Below, in pieces: positions 9,050 through 18,085 of a stretch of DNA of 64,000 nt. The first letter of the stretch is position 1; every line of letters begins with the position of its first letter. Source of the DNA: Desmonostoc muscorum LEGE 12446 (lineage in GTDB: Bacteria > Cyanobacteriota > Cyanobacteriia > Cyanobacteriales > Nostocaceae); NCBI RefSeq assembly GCF_015207005.2, contig NZ_JADEXS020000002.1:124001-188000 (forward strand), read 5' to 3'. Made by a program: the position numbers and the translations under genes. The notes below the pieces were generated by a model that was not told the origin of the DNA, ran no database searches, and worked only from the letters and a program-made list of their open reading frames with translations.

Positions 9050-9604
9050 ATGAATACTCAACAAATTCAAGAAGTTTTAACTCATCTCATCATTGGAATT
9101 ACAGCCTTATATACCATTGTAATGGTCGTTGATTTAGTTGTGGAAATAGTCAATCTCTGGCAGAAATTTATACTCAACATCGAATACCACATTAACCACA
9201 CAATATCTGAGCAATCACACCTTGAATCTAGTGATATTAAGAAATCTCTCAAGTTGGAAAATAAAAATAAATCAACTAACCGAATTACATCAAAACCAGA
9301 ACCTCAACCAAACAACTTTGTTAGCATTGATGTAGACAAAATTGATTTACGGACAGCCAGAAAAATTGCCACTGCCATAAAAAAAGCTTCAAAATCCAAT
9401 CCTGACTTAATTATCAAACAAAAAGTCAACAATAAATGTGTTCCTTTAGCCTGGTTGCAAGCACAGATTAAGCATCGTTTAGAACTGGCACCAGAAATTG
9501 TCACACCCATTATTAGAGAATTGGCTCCTACTGCTTTTACATCTGTTCGAGAGAATATTCAGCATTCTAACATTGCAAAAACAGGTAAACGTAAAGTCAG
9601 TTAA
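9050..9604 (+). CDS. Membrane-anchored plasmid protein of unknown function
   Basis: 184 aa. One N-terminal membrane helix (about residues 10-35), a charged linker, then a C-terminal domain with VDKIDLRTARKIATAIKKA and PLAWLQAQIKHRLELAPE. The IDLRTARKIA...WLxAQI pattern recurs in small cyanobacterial plasmid and phage proteins I have seen, but I know no function. It lies 107 bp after the terminated gene and 24 bp before a small ORF, in a plus-strand run leading to the DNA polymerase. Confidence 0.7.
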   Translation: MNTQQIQEVLTHLIIGITALYTIVMVVDLVVEIVNLWQKFILNIEYHINHTISEQSHLESSDIKKSLKLENKNKSTNRITSKPEPQPNNFVSIDVDKIDLRTARKIATAIKKASKSNPDLIIKQKVNNKCVPLAWLQAQIKHRLELAPEIVTPIIRELAPTAFTSVRENIQHSNIAKTGKRKVS

Positions 9605-9628
9605 TCATATAAAGAGAGGAATATCGAT

Positions 9629-9739
9629 ATGGCGGTTATCGCTCGGATGAGAAGACAAAAGTACTTGCTGTACAATCTTTCCAGCAAAGTTTTTGTATCT
9701 CCCTCAACTGCACACCGCTATAGTATTACCTCTCTTTAA
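9629..9739 (+). CDS. Possible 36-aa basic small protein
   Basis: ATG at 9629 is preceded by GAGAGGA at 9614-9620 with 8-nt spacing, a good ribosome site. The product (MAVIARMRRQKYLLYNLSSK...) is basic and has no known motif. It is too short to judge by composition, so only the ribosome site and position between two plus-strand genes support it. Confidence 0.4.
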   Translation: MAVIARMRRQKYLLYNLSSKVFVSPSTAHRYSITSL

Positions 9740-9833
9740 TAGGTTTTCAAATCTTTGTATAAAACTAAATATTTTGAAGTCGGTACATATACAAGCTATC
9801 GCTTCTAGGTGAGAAATTCAAATTAAATTCATT

Positions 9834-11612
9834 ATGAATACAAGCTTAATAAATACAAATAATCCCAGTATTTATACTCCAGAATATACTATCGTTTCCA
9901 ATGTTTCAACTCTTAATTCTGCTCTCCAACCTCTGTTTCAGGCAGAAATTTTAGCCATAGATTGTGAAACAACAGGACTTGACCCTCTAACTGATTCTAT
10001 TAGACTGATTCAAATAGCTGCACCAAACCATCCGGTAGTGCTGATAGATTTACCAGCTATTCCCAAAAGCGATCGCCAACTGCTCAAAAAACTGCTTTGT
10101 AACTCTGCTGTCAAAATTGCTCATAATGCCAAATTCGACTGGCAATTTCTCACACTCGCAGGACTTCAACCCTCTGGTCAATTCTTTGATACCCAACTTG
10201 CTTATAAAGTTCTAACCGCAGGATTAAAAACAAGCTCATCCTTACAAAATATAGTTAAAAAGCTACTACACCTTCAACTAGATAAAACTCAACAAATCAG
10301 CGATTGGTGTAAACCTCTTACCAAGGTTCAATTGCACTATGCTGCCGTAGATGCTGCCATATTACTTGACCTTTACCCAATTCTCCTCAACAAGTTAAAG
10401 CAGGCAAAATTACTCAAAATTGCCCGACTGGAATTTCAGTGTATGCCTGTTGTAGCTCAAATGGAACTTAACGGAATGTTATTTGACTTGTCCCGATGGC
10501 AGATACTGGGTGCAAAACTAGAAGCTGAAAAAACAGATGCTTTAAGGCAACTCAAGCAACTCCGTATTGCTAGTTCTCAGATGTCATTACTACCAGAACT
10601 GACAGATGCAGTCAACCCGAATTCACCTCAGCAAGTTTTGGCTGCTCTACAAGCTATTGGTATCAAAATCAACTCAACTAATCAAAGTAAATTAGTTTCT
10701 TTAGCTGCACAGTATCCCATAATTCAAGCATTGCTAGATTACCGCCGTCTATCCAAAATTATCGGCACTTTTACCGAGAAGCTACCCCAGCATATCCACC
10801 CCAAAACTGGGAGAATTCATCCCAACTATTATCAATTAGGAGCAAAATCCGGTAGATTTTCTTGCCGCAAACCACCTCTACAAAATATTCCCCGTGATGA
10901 AGCAGCTCGTAGCTGCTTTATTGCTGCCCCTGGCTATAAAATTATCAAAGCCGATTACTCCCAAATAGAACTACGAATTATGGCTCGGCTTAGTGGTGAT
11001 ACAAAGATGTGCCAAGTCTATCGTCAAGGGGCTGACTTACATCGATTAACAGCATCTCTAGTAACTGGAAAACATATCAATGAAGTGACTGAGGAAGACC
11101 GCAGACTAGCAAAAGCAATAAACTTTGGATTGATTTTCGGTATGGGCGCTGCCAAACTCCAAATTTACGCCCAAGTAAAATATGGAGTAGCAATGACATT
11201 AGAGCAAGCAAAAGCTTTCAGTCAACGATTCTTTGAAGCTTATCCTGGAATAGCTAGGTGGCATGAAAACATCAAACGTAAATACATCCAAGGCATTAAG
11301 GAAAGTCGTACACTAGCAAATAGACGACGGAGATGGGTAAACAAGCCCCGACTATCAGAGCTATTTAACCATCCAGTCCAAGGTTTAAATGCCGATATCA
11401 ACAAATTAGCTATGGTAAAACTTTCAATTCCATTAGCTAAATTCAGAACAAAACTCATCTGTGTAAGACATGATGAAATTGTACTGGAATGTCCAGAGAC
11501 TGAAGTTGAGCAAGTTAGCAATATATTACACAATTGTATGGTTGCTGCTGCCCAAAAGTTTCTCAGTCCTATTCCAGTTGTTCTAGATATTAAAACATCA
11601 AATAGCTGGTGA
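9834..11612 (+). CDS. Family A DNA polymerase with 3'-5' exonuclease domain (plasmid/phage type)
   Basis: 592 aa, much shorter than cellular Pol I (about 900+) because the 5'-3' exonuclease domain is absent. Exonuclease motifs: DCETTGLDP near residue 43, HNAKFDWQFL, and YAAVDAAILLDLY. Polymerase motif A is KADYSQIELRIMARLSGD (about 373), motif B RRLAKAINFGLIFGMGA, motif C CVRHDEIVLE (about 543). All catalytic Asp residues are present. Such polymerases occur on cyanobacterial plasmids and phages and probably replicate or repair the element. It is preceded by small plasmid genes and followed by a hairpin terminator at 11971. Confidence 0.93.
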   Translation: MNTSLINTNNPSIYTPEYTIVSNVSTLNSALQPLFQAEILAIDCETTGLDPLTDSIRLIQIAAPNHPVVLIDLPAIPKSDRQLLKKLLCNSAVKIAHNAKFDWQFLTLAGLQPSGQFFDTQLAYKVLTAGLKTSSSLQNIVKKLLHLQLDKTQQISDWCKPLTKVQLHYAAVDAAILLDLYPILLNKLKQAKLLKIARLEFQCMPVVAQMELNGMLFDLSRWQILGAKLEAEKTDALRQLKQLRIASSQMSLLPELTDAVNPNSPQQVLAALQAIGIKINSTNQSKLVSLAAQYPIIQALLDYRRLSKIIGTFTEKLPQHIHPKTGRIHPNYYQLGAKSGRFSCRKPPLQNIPRDEAARSCFIAAPGYKIIKADYSQIELRIMARLSGDTKMCQVYRQGADLHRLTASLVTGKHINEVTEEDRRLAKAINFGLIFGMGAAKLQIYAQVKYGVAMTLEQAKAFSQRFFEAYPGIARWHENIKRKYIQGIKESRTLANRRRRWVNKPRLSELFNHPVQGLNADINKLAMVKLSIPLAKFRTKLICVRHDEIVLECPETEVEQVSNILHNCMVAAAQKFLSPIPVVLDIKTSNSW

Positions 11613-11970
11613 ACTATCCCAACTTGCCGAGTACGACTGAAGTTGGATTCGCAGTAAAGCTATTCTGAGAAGATTTGTCAAAAACTCAACTGCCCTCCTC
11701 ACAGTATAGCTCGTGCAAAATGTGGTTAGAGGGCGTTTCGTTTTTGATCCGAAGCACTATCCCCGCCCTATCTCAATACCGTTTAGTTAAGGACATTTAT
11801 CTGTTGGGGCGGGCTGTTCTTGAGCAGGGGGAGAAAAAAGGCTTAACCCAAGCGTATTACACCCTATCCACTATTTCTGGCTATTCCTGAATCGGTATTC
11901 TAGGCATTATAAATAACGGAACTATTTTAACTATATCTGCTTACGCAGATTTAGAGTGAATCAAGAGTTT

Positions 11971-11992
11971 AAAACCCGCTTAATTGGGTTTT
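11971..11992 (+). terminator. Hairpin terminator downstream of the DNA polymerase
   Basis: AAAACCC-gcttaat-tGGGTTTT, ending in T residues. The 463-bp stretch 11613-12075 otherwise holds only a weak TTG-started ORF that I do not accept. Confidence 0.65.
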
Positions 11993-12075
11993 ATTGGTGT
12001 GTCTATAAACTCTGTGACTAACAAATACCTGATGTAAAAAATGAGTTTTAATATTTACATATTTGAGGTGCATTA

Positions 12076-12378
12076 ATGTCTAATCCCCGGATTTTAGGGG
12101 CAAGAGAAATTCATCTAATTTCACTCTACAGTCACTGGGAATTTGGTATGAAACCAGAAGAATTTTATGCCAAATGGGATGTGAGTTATGAACAAATTGC
12201 CTTAATATGCTGTCGTTCTGATTCTACGGTCAGAGGTTGGTTTAAGCAAGGTAAGTTTAGACGCTATCCTCAGCCTAATGATTTACGACATTTGGCATTC
12301 ATGGACTTTTTACTGGAACATTTTGAAGAAGTTCCCGAACAACTTTGGCAATTGCTATGTCTGACTCATTCGCCTTGA
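12076..12378 (+). CDS. Small helix-turn-helix DNA-binding protein
   Basis: 100 aa. The central segment KWDVSYEQIALICCRSDSTVRGWFKQG reads as a helix-turn-helix with the recognition helix at DSTVRGWF. The N-terminal SLYSHWEFGMKPEEFYAKW is typical of cyanobacterial plasmid HTH proteins. It may regulate neighbouring plasmid maintenance genes; a target is unknown. The start ATG follows ATTTGAGGTGCATTA, with a GAGG at suitable spacing. Confidence 0.72.
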   Translation: MSNPRILGAREIHLISLYSHWEFGMKPEEFYAKWDVSYEQIALICCRSDSTVRGWFKQGKFRRYPQPNDLRHLAFMDFLLEHFEEVPEQLWQLLCLTHSP

Positions 12379-12656
12379 TCTCAATAACATTTCTATTCTA
12401 CATATAGCAATCCGGTTTGATTCATGAAAGGTTTTTAAAACAAAAGCTTTGCCCTGCAAGGTTTTCAGACTCAGTACACAATATTTCATTCCAGTCGGAA
12501 CGCTATATATCTGTCAAATCAATCTAATACACACATAATTCTAATTGTCAATATCAATTTGACCTGTCTTTGAGTATACCTCCTCGTTTAAGGTAAAATT
12601 TGGCGATTTAAAAGCACATAGCATGGTTATTTTACAGCATTTGTAAGAAGGAAAAT

Positions 12657-12821
12657 ATGACTTATTCTGAGCAATTAAAACCGTGGTGTATTGTCCGGAA
12701 TGTTCCCAATCAAGAAAATATTGTTGTGAAAAGATTCCGCCGACGTGATGATGCTGTTGCTTATCTGCAAGTGTTGAAGCAGTCAGGCAGAGATATTGCT
12801 TTTAAAATCCTTTTTAAGTAA
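12657..12821 (+). CDS. 54-aa conserved-type small protein
   Basis: ATG at 12657 with AAGGAAA upstream. The product begins MTYSEQLKPWCIVRNVPN and contains VVKRFRRRDDAVAYLQVLK, a pattern (WxIxRxLPN...RFRRRxDAEAxLxxLR) I associate with widespread tiny cyanobacterial proteins of unknown function. It resembles an SPOR-like fold only loosely. It is monocistronic, facing the minus-strand gene that ends at 12901. Confidence 0.6.
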   Translation: MTYSEQLKPWCIVRNVPNQENIVVKRFRRRDDAVAYLQVLKQSGRDIAFKILFK

Positions 12822-12900
12822 GGCTCAAAATATCAATATTCCACGGGATAATGAAGCTTTTAACGGTTCATTTTGAGAAGATTTGAAAATCATAAAAATA

Positions 12901-13593
12901 CTAACTTGCCGGATGATATAATCCCGTATTTTCGTTAAATTCCCACCCCATACCCGATTTATCCTTGCCCTTGCACCATGCCACAAAAAGCGGTGGGTGC
13001 AGCTTATTTCGTTGCTCGCGTATAGTTTCTACATTTACACCAAGTCTTGAAGCTAAACCTTCTTCGGTTAATGGTTGCATTCGGGGAGTATGCACTTTGA
13101 AGGATGAATTGTTGTTGTACGATTTATTGCCCCGCCTCGGTTGGTTGTTGAGATGATTTTGAATTTTAATAATCGCCTCAGTAAACTGTGTCATTCGGGC
13201 TGTTATCCCCTCCACTTTTTCTTCTAAATCGGCGAGATTATGGATTGCTCCGGTTTCGTTACTATTAGATTCGCCTGACAACTGTGACTCCAGCTTATCA
13301 AGTCGTGAGCAAATAGCTAATATCGTTTCATTCGTCAGACTGGGGTTACTATTGTTACCATTAACTAAGTACTCCTGAACACTTGCCTTAATCTTAGAGT
13401 CCAAGCGTTTATCTAAATTATCGCCACCAATTGCATCAAGGTTATCTATATCATCTAGGTAGAGTTCGATAAATTGGGTGAGCGTGGCTGTTGCCGTCGT
13501 CCCTTTCGACTTACAACGGGCGATAAACTGCTCCCACATCTTTTGGTCGCAGTTAAAAGATGCCAGTTTCTTGTTTTTCCCTGTTTGGCTCAT
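12901..13593 (-). CDS. Unknown plasmid protein, probably DNA-binding with coiled coil
   Basis: About 230 aa from ATG 13593; a GTG at 13629 would add 12 residues. The N-terminal part (KKLASFNCDQKMWEQFIARCKSKGTTATATLTQFIELYLD) looks like a ribbon-helix-helix-type unit. A coiled coil follows (ICSRLDKLESQL; ADLEEKVEGITARMTQF). The C-terminal GLASRLGVNVETIREQRNKL resembles a helix-turn-helix. This layout fits a plasmid regulator or partition accessory protein, but no named family is recognised. It lies next to the integrase, separated by GC-rich palindromes at 13685-13721. Confidence 0.65.
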   Translation of the reverse strand: MSQTGKNKKLASFNCDQKMWEQFIARCKSKGTTATATLTQFIELYLDDIDNLDAIGGDNLDKRLDSKIKASVQEYLVNGNNSNPSLTNETILAICSRLDKLESQLSGESNSNETGAIHNLADLEEKVEGITARMTQFTEAIIKIQNHLNNQPRRGNKSYNNNSSFKVHTPRMQPLTEEGLASRLGVNVETIREQRNKLHPPLFVAWCKGKDKSGMGWEFNENTGLYHPAS

Positions 13594-13684
13594 GTCTAGG
13601 TAATGTCTAGGTAAATCTGGACTGGACACGACTGAGTGAGCGTGTCATCCCGAAAAGATAACTACCTTGACACTATCATTTTCG

Positions 13685-13721
13685 AGCGCATGAGTGCGCC
13701 CGCCGGAGACGATGGTCTCCG
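13685..13721. repeat. Two adjacent GC-rich palindromes near integrase
   Basis: GCGCA-tgag-TGCGC at 13685-13698, then CGGAGAC-gatg-GTCTCCG at 13704-13721. They are far more GC-rich than the surroundings and lie between the integrase cistron and the 12901 gene. They could be a terminator for the integrase transcript or a recombination/attachment site; no core site can be identified. Confidence 0.55.
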
Positions 13722-13764
13722 ACCGACCGGAGGTCATCGCCTCTACCAAAAAGCAGTCAGATTA

Positions 13765-13896
13765 CTACTGTCTGCAACAGTTAGTTAGCCACTGTTGGAG
13801 TTGTTCAGGAGTCGTTGGCGCACGCACAATTTGAGCAAAGCCTGTTATCGCTTTTGTAGCCAAATCAGGGGGTGACTTCCTGGCTAACGCATCCAT
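13765..13896 (-). CDS. 43-aa small protein coupled to the integrase
   Basis: The ATG at 13896 immediately follows the TAA of the integrase (TAAATG), an arrangement that allows translational coupling. The product starts MDALARKSPPDLATKAITGF and ends QQWLTNCCRQ. No motif is recognised. A recombination directionality factor would fit the position, but that is speculation. Confidence 0.4.
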   Translation of the reverse strand: MDALARKSPPDLATKAITGFAQIVRAPTTPEQLQQWLTNCCRQ

Positions 13897-14943
13897 TTAG
13901 TCAATCATATCTGCCAATAAATTTGTCATCTCTGACTGACCTTTTTTACGGTTATCGTCATACTGGATCAGCACATCTAGCTTGACATGACGGCTGACTT
14001 TTTGCGTCTTTCGCACATCTCCTTCTGTTGCTTCTAAAAGAGTTGTAATCCCACTATGGCGAATGCGGTGCGGTGACATTAACTTTTTCACACCAGCTGC
14101 ATCAAAATAATTGACAACAATTTTACGGATGCCGTCCCCAGTGAGGCGATGCCCTTTGCTGCGGTTATCAAGGGCGATAAATAAAGGTGAGGAGGCGGTA
14201 ATATTACCCCGGACTTGCAACCAATCACAGATAGCATTAACTGTTGCTACTGACAGTTTTACCCATTCATCATTCGTACCTTGCCCTTTTCCCAAAATCC
14301 GCAATCTGCTTTCGTGTGGGTCGAAGTCTTTTATATTTAATTGACTCACCTCATTGCGTCGCAGTAAATTTTCCCACAACAGCCGCAATAGCGCATAATC
14401 TCTTTGGCCGTGAACAGTTGAGCGCTCAATTAGCTGGATTACACTGTTGATGCTTTGAGCATCCACCCCGGTAGTATCTCGATACGCTTTTACCTTTTCC
14501 AACTCTACATCTTCTAGCGTGTAGCTGCACACACCTAACTTGCGGGCAAACTTCACCAACGATTTAATGCTGCTGAGGCGACGGTTAACCGTTGCTTCCT
14601 TCAACCCAATAGCCAGTAGCTTTGCCTTATATTTCAACACCACCGCCACCGCCCGTTTCTCGGTCAGGTGCAAAAACTCCAACACGCTATCAACATTTGG
14701 CTCAATACCAGTCATCGCCACAAAAAATTTCCGCAAATCTTTCTGGTATTCGCGCCGGGTGCTGGATGCGCGAATATTGGCGAGCATCAAAGCGATGACA
14801 TCCCGTTCGTCCTCCGTTGCAGCAAAATACCGCTCAATTGGGGCTGAAAGAGATTTTTTTAATGACTCTACCGCATCATCAAATCCGGTATCATCGTTTG
14901 CTTTTGGGGATGCACGCCAGGGGGGATATGGAGTATCAGACAT
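13897..14943 (-). CDS. Tyrosine recombinase/integrase
   Basis: About 348 aa from ATG 14943 (a TTG at 14979 adds 12). An N-terminal SAM-like core-binding domain (about 50-150) precedes the catalytic domain. Catalytic residues: Arg in LLRRNE, Lys in ILGKGQG, HRIRHSG near residue 290, His in VSRHVKLD and Tyr in LIQYDD near 328. All needed for a type IB recombinase are present. Such enzymes resolve multimers or integrate plasmids and phages. The immediately following 43-aa ORF and the palindromes at 13685-13721 are its closest partners. Confidence 0.88.
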   Translation of the reverse strand: MSDTPYPPWRASPKANDDTGFDDAVESLKKSLSAPIERYFAATEDERDVIALMLANIRASSTRREYQKDLRKFFVAMTGIEPNVDSVLEFLHLTEKRAVAVVLKYKAKLLAIGLKEATVNRRLSSIKSLVKFARKLGVCSYTLEDVELEKVKAYRDTTGVDAQSINSVIQLIERSTVHGQRDYALLRLLWENLLRRNEVSQLNIKDFDPHESRLRILGKGQGTNDEWVKLSVATVNAICDWLQVRGNITASSPLFIALDNRSKGHRLTGDGIRKIVVNYFDAAGVKKLMSPHRIRHSGITTLLEATEGDVRKTQKVSRHVKLDVLIQYDDNRKKGQSEMTNLLADMID

Positions 14944-15362
14944 AGCATTGGGCGCGAAAATGGTGTTTTTCGATATCAAACCTATTCTCTCTCGATTTGC
15001 CTAACCACACTCACTTTGGCGCGATAAATCTTCCATTAAACCAACAGAATCTGAATGTTGCTAAATATACTGCTGTGGTATTAGTGCTATTCGCTTGTTA
15101 ACCAACGCTTGACTGTACTACGTTATGTATTTTGACTGAATTATTATAGATAGATGCAAAAATTAAACCATCCCAGTGGTTGGAATGGTTTAAGGGAATT
15201 ATCAATTTTTCTTACTGATCCTTTTGCTTATAGGAGGCAACCAATTGTTGTTGGCGACAATTCAGGCATTCCTTTTAACTTGATAGTTTCGGCGACTTGG
15301 TTGTTATTTTGGCGTAATGAAAAGATAGGATTGCCCGTTAGCTTGATTTGAGCTTGATGCTA
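14944..15362. other. Intergenic region, no convincing gene
   Basis: This AT-rich stretch holds a 65-codon plus-strand ORF at 15154-15351 with no ribosome site and no recognisable motif. Nothing else stands out. Confidence 0.5.
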
Positions 15363-15815
15363 TTAGGGTTGCGCTTCCAAGATCCGACCTATACTTCTTG
15401 GCGATAGTGCTGGCAACCCCCTGCGAGTAGCTTCTTCAGCAACTTGCATATGGTAATGGTGCTTTGAACGACTGGGTTTTCGGTTCTTGCTCCATTCGCT
15501 GATTTCGACAATTTTGCTCGCCTCTGCGCTCTTGCACTTCTTAGGTCTGCCTGCGTTCACACCTAATACATTATTTATCTTTGCGATCGCATCTTCCAAG
15601 GTTTCCGATGTTATGGTACAAGATGTCCACTTTTTCTTCCAGTTTGTTACTGTTTGCTTCGCTATACCAAGTTTTTTTACTATATTTTTATGATTTTCCC
15701 CACGATTAAGTTCTAGCAGGATGTTTGCTCTCTTGATCATTTCATCGCTGCCGGTGGCTGCTATATCCTCTAATACTTGCTTTTCAATAGGATTCAATAC
15801 TTGAATATGAGGCAT
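15363..15815 (-). CDS. Helix-turn-helix protein resembling the IS630 transposase N-terminus
   Basis: 150 aa. The N-terminal half (RANILLELNRGENHKNIVKKLGIAKQTVTNWKKKW) is a helix-turn-helix, followed by GRPKKC and a second region (MQVAEEATRRGLPALSPRSIGRIL). Two HTH units in this order are the DNA-binding half of IS630-type transposases. The DDE catalytic half is missing; downstream DNA shows no DDE frame. It is either a domesticated DNA-binding protein or a truncated transposase with a clean stop. No terminal inverted repeats were found. Confidence 0.65.
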   Translation of the reverse strand: MPHIQVLNPIEKQVLEDIAATGSDEMIKRANILLELNRGENHKNIVKKLGIAKQTVTNWKKKWTSCTITSETLEDAIAKINNVLGVNAGRPKKCKSAEASKIVEISEWSKNRKPSRSKHHYHMQVAEEATRRGLPALSPRSIGRILEAQP

Positions 15816-15879
15816 TTCAGTATTTACCCCGCTTAGACCTACAATTTTGCCAAATCGAATGAAGCCTGATATACTTTTT

Positions 15880-16066
15880 TTGTAGAGTTCATTTTTCCTA
15901 AAGATTCACTCAAAGCCCTGCTGCAAACAGGGCTTTGAGGAAAAAACAACCCCACCTGTTACTAAAACAGGACGGAACTTTGTTTTGTCAATTTAGTTAT
16001 CTAGAGCCATCATATCATGAATTTACCCAGTTTTACAAATCTATCTTTAGATAGATGCTTTTTTTT
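15880..16066 (+). ncRNA. Candidate structured RNA with terminator
   Basis: Three hairpins in a row on the plus strand: CTCAAAGCCCTG (15909-15920)/CAGGGCTTTGAG (15928-15939), a 12-bp perfect stem; CCTGTT/AACAGG at 15955-15971; and ATCTATC/GATAGAT (16039-16056) followed by GCTTTTTTTT, a good intrinsic terminator. No convincing ORF lies upstream of this terminator on the same strand. The 5' end is a guess. It could be a plasmid control RNA. Confidence 0.4.
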
Positions 16067-16337
16067 AAATGCCAGTACTTTAAATCTCTCTTCAGTCGTA
16101 TTGGTTTTCAATGGGTTGGGAATAATAGTTTACTGCGCGAGAAAATTCTCTTCGAGAGTTTTTCTGGTAGTTAATCCTTTGCCATTTACAAGATTTAATT
16201 ATTTTTTCAACTTGTCACTTTTTCCAAGGGATGAAAGTGCTATAAGTCTTGCTGGTTAAGATTTTTCTGCTTTCTGCTTAGGTTTTTCAAGATGGAACCT
16301 ATCTTTTGAGTGACAATTTGTGACCCGGAGTATAAAT

Positions 16338-17522
16338 ATGTCTGAGGTGAAGAATCCGGCAATTGTATATATTTCACCTGCGGAGTTGGTTGTTCATCCG
16401 AAGCTGATAGAAATATATGGTGAGAATGAGGAACGTCCAGCTTTGGAAAAAAGTATCTCGGAAAAAGGGATTCTTGAATCTTTAAAGGTATCTGCACGTA
16501 CTGGTGTCAATGTAGTCTTGGCAGGTAAGTGTCGCTTGCAGATAGCTCGCCAGTTAGGGATTTCCACTGTGAAAGTGGAATTTGTCGAGTCTGGTTCGCC
16601 TGAAGAAGATTTGAAACTAGTGCTTGACTTTAATCTTCATCGCGAAGGCGGGAAGACTCATTACCAGAAATTTCACGAGGGGCAGTACTGGGAGAGCGTA
16701 CTTCGTCCCCAAGCGAAAGAAAGACAAAGGGAGAGTGCTCGTCGTTTGAATGAATCGAAGTATTCAAATTTGAATCATTCGATAAATGAGAATAAGTCTC
16801 AATTAAAGAAGGGTAAACCCGTGATTCGGGAGGTTTCGGAGAATCTAAATATAAGTGTTGGTAGTTATCACAAGGGCAAGAAAGTTTTTGAATTAATTTC
16901 TCAATTACGAGAACTGGAAAAATTTAAGGCAGTTGTTGCACTGGAGATGGAGTTTAACCGAAGTATTGATGCAGCATACAAGTTTGTTTGCAATCAAGAT
17001 ATTTGTAACCAGGTAATAGACCTTCTGGAGGCAGATGAGATAGGTAGTATAGGCGATGGTATTGCTTGGATGCTGAATGGCGAGCGCAATCCGTTTCGAC
17101 GTTTCCAGCTTGACCAAGTATATCAATTCAAAAAGAGACTGCGGCCCGAGTTGGAAATTGTGGGACGGGTTATTGCTATAACTAATGAGTTTGTTGTGTT
17201 TGGATTGAGGAATTTAGGGAATATGAGCCTAGAAATTGTGAATCTACGTCCGCGACAAATTGATGCAGAATTGGAGGATGAACCATCTGCATCACAGAGG
17301 AAGAGAATATTTCACTTAATGCAAAAGTTTAGTGATGTTTTCCCAATTCAGGTGTCTTTGGCGGAGTTGTTGAAACTTTCAAATTTAACTGATAAAGAGG
17401 AGGTTTTATTGCGGATATATGAGTCTGACGTATTTGAAAAAACTTGGGAGGATTATAAGACTCAAATGAAAACAATGGAAGTATCTACAAATAGAAATAA
17501 GGAGAATATTCGTGCTGCATAG
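16338..17522 (+). CDS. ParB/Spo0J-like nuclease-domain protein
   Basis: 394 aa from ATG 16338, chosen because CGGAG lies 7 nt upstream; a GTG at 16320 is less likely. Residues about 8-110 form a ParB-like N-terminal domain (IVYISPAELVVHP..., NVVLAGKCRLQIARQLG, VEFV). The middle contains a polar stretch (SKYSNLNHSINENKSQLKKGK) and an HTH-like ISVGSYHKGKKVFELI. The C-terminus is not recognised. It likely binds DNA for plasmid partition or replication control. No parA lies in the window. The replication gene follows 563 bp downstream. Confidence 0.78.
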   Translation: MSEVKNPAIVYISPAELVVHPKLIEIYGENEERPALEKSISEKGILESLKVSARTGVNVVLAGKCRLQIARQLGISTVKVEFVESGSPEEDLKLVLDFNLHREGGKTHYQKFHEGQYWESVLRPQAKERQRESARRLNESKYSNLNHSINENKSQLKKGKPVIREVSENLNISVGSYHKGKKVFELISQLRELEKFKAVVALEMEFNRSIDAAYKFVCNQDICNQVIDLLEADEIGSIGDGIAWMLNGERNPFRRFQLDQVYQFKKRLRPELEIVGRVIAITNEFVVFGLRNLGNMSLEIVNLRPRQIDAELEDEPSASQRKRIFHLMQKFSDVFPIQVSLAELLKLSNLTDKEEVLLRIYESDVFEKTWEDYKTQMKTMEVSTNRNKENIRAA

Positions 17523-18085
17523 GTAGCTGTAAGCAGTTAATCTAGCAGAGAATTTATCCCACAATTTAACATTACTTACTAGATTAGCATCTCAATACTG
17601 ATTACAGTACGAGTTCACTGTTTTGAGTGCTGAACTCGTATCAAGATATTTGACTGTTTTTTGTTTTTAAACTCAATGGTGGAGTATGAGTAATTTCATC
17701 TTCACCAGTTGTACTAACAAGAGCCAATGTGACGTGACACCTGTAGGTGTTACTAGCTTTGCATTGTTATCCCAAAACTAAGAATGTCGATTTAGTGAGA
17801 ACTTCGCTAGAACTGCCTCATTTAAATAATTACCAAAAAAAAAGTTGGGTAGTCGCATTGTTGTTGGTGAAGCGTGTTGGACTAAATCTTAGCCTAAGCC
17901 TACGTATGTCTAAGCCTAAACAAGTATAAACCTTTGTTTGCTTTCAACCACGAGACGATTACCAGTCGCCTCCAACAAGCGGATAACCAACCGCTTAAGT
18001 CAAAATAAAATTTCAAATTTAGGCTAACACATTTTGACCAACAGCGAGACTACCTGATGCACAAAAATCATCAGGACAGTCACTC
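17523..18085. other. Palindrome-rich region before rep; candidate origin/operator
   Basis: Between the ParB-like and primase/Rep genes lie four clean dyads: TACGAGTTCA/TGAACTCGTA (17608-17640), GTGACACC-tgta-GGTGTTAC (17734-17753), AAGCGG/CCGCTT (17977-17996) and CCTGATG/CATCAGG (18053-18075, just before the Rep ATG). TAAGCCTA occurs twice 16 bp apart at 17895 and 17911. No clear iteron array is seen. A 60-codon ORF at 17747 is not convincing. Position suggests replication control, an inference. Confidence 0.45.

Noticed and set aside
11675..11890. 71-codon ORF with TTG start after the DNA polymerase
   Set aside because: No ribosome site, rare start codon, no recognisable motif; the AT-rich region gives such ORFs by chance.
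15154..15351. 65-codon ORF before the IS630-like HTH gene
   Set aside because: No ribosome site and no family resemblance.
15909..15939. 12-bp perfect hairpin as an intrinsic terminator
   Set aside because: No T-run follows on either strand, so it was treated only as part of an RNA candidate.
16017..16259. 80-codon ORF
   Set aside because: It runs through the ATCTATC/GATAGAT-T8 terminator and has biased, Phe/Leu-rich composition typical of non-coding AT-rich DNA.
17747..17929. 60-codon ORF between ParB-like and Rep genes
   Set aside because: Starts inside a palindrome, no ribosome site, low-complexity residues.
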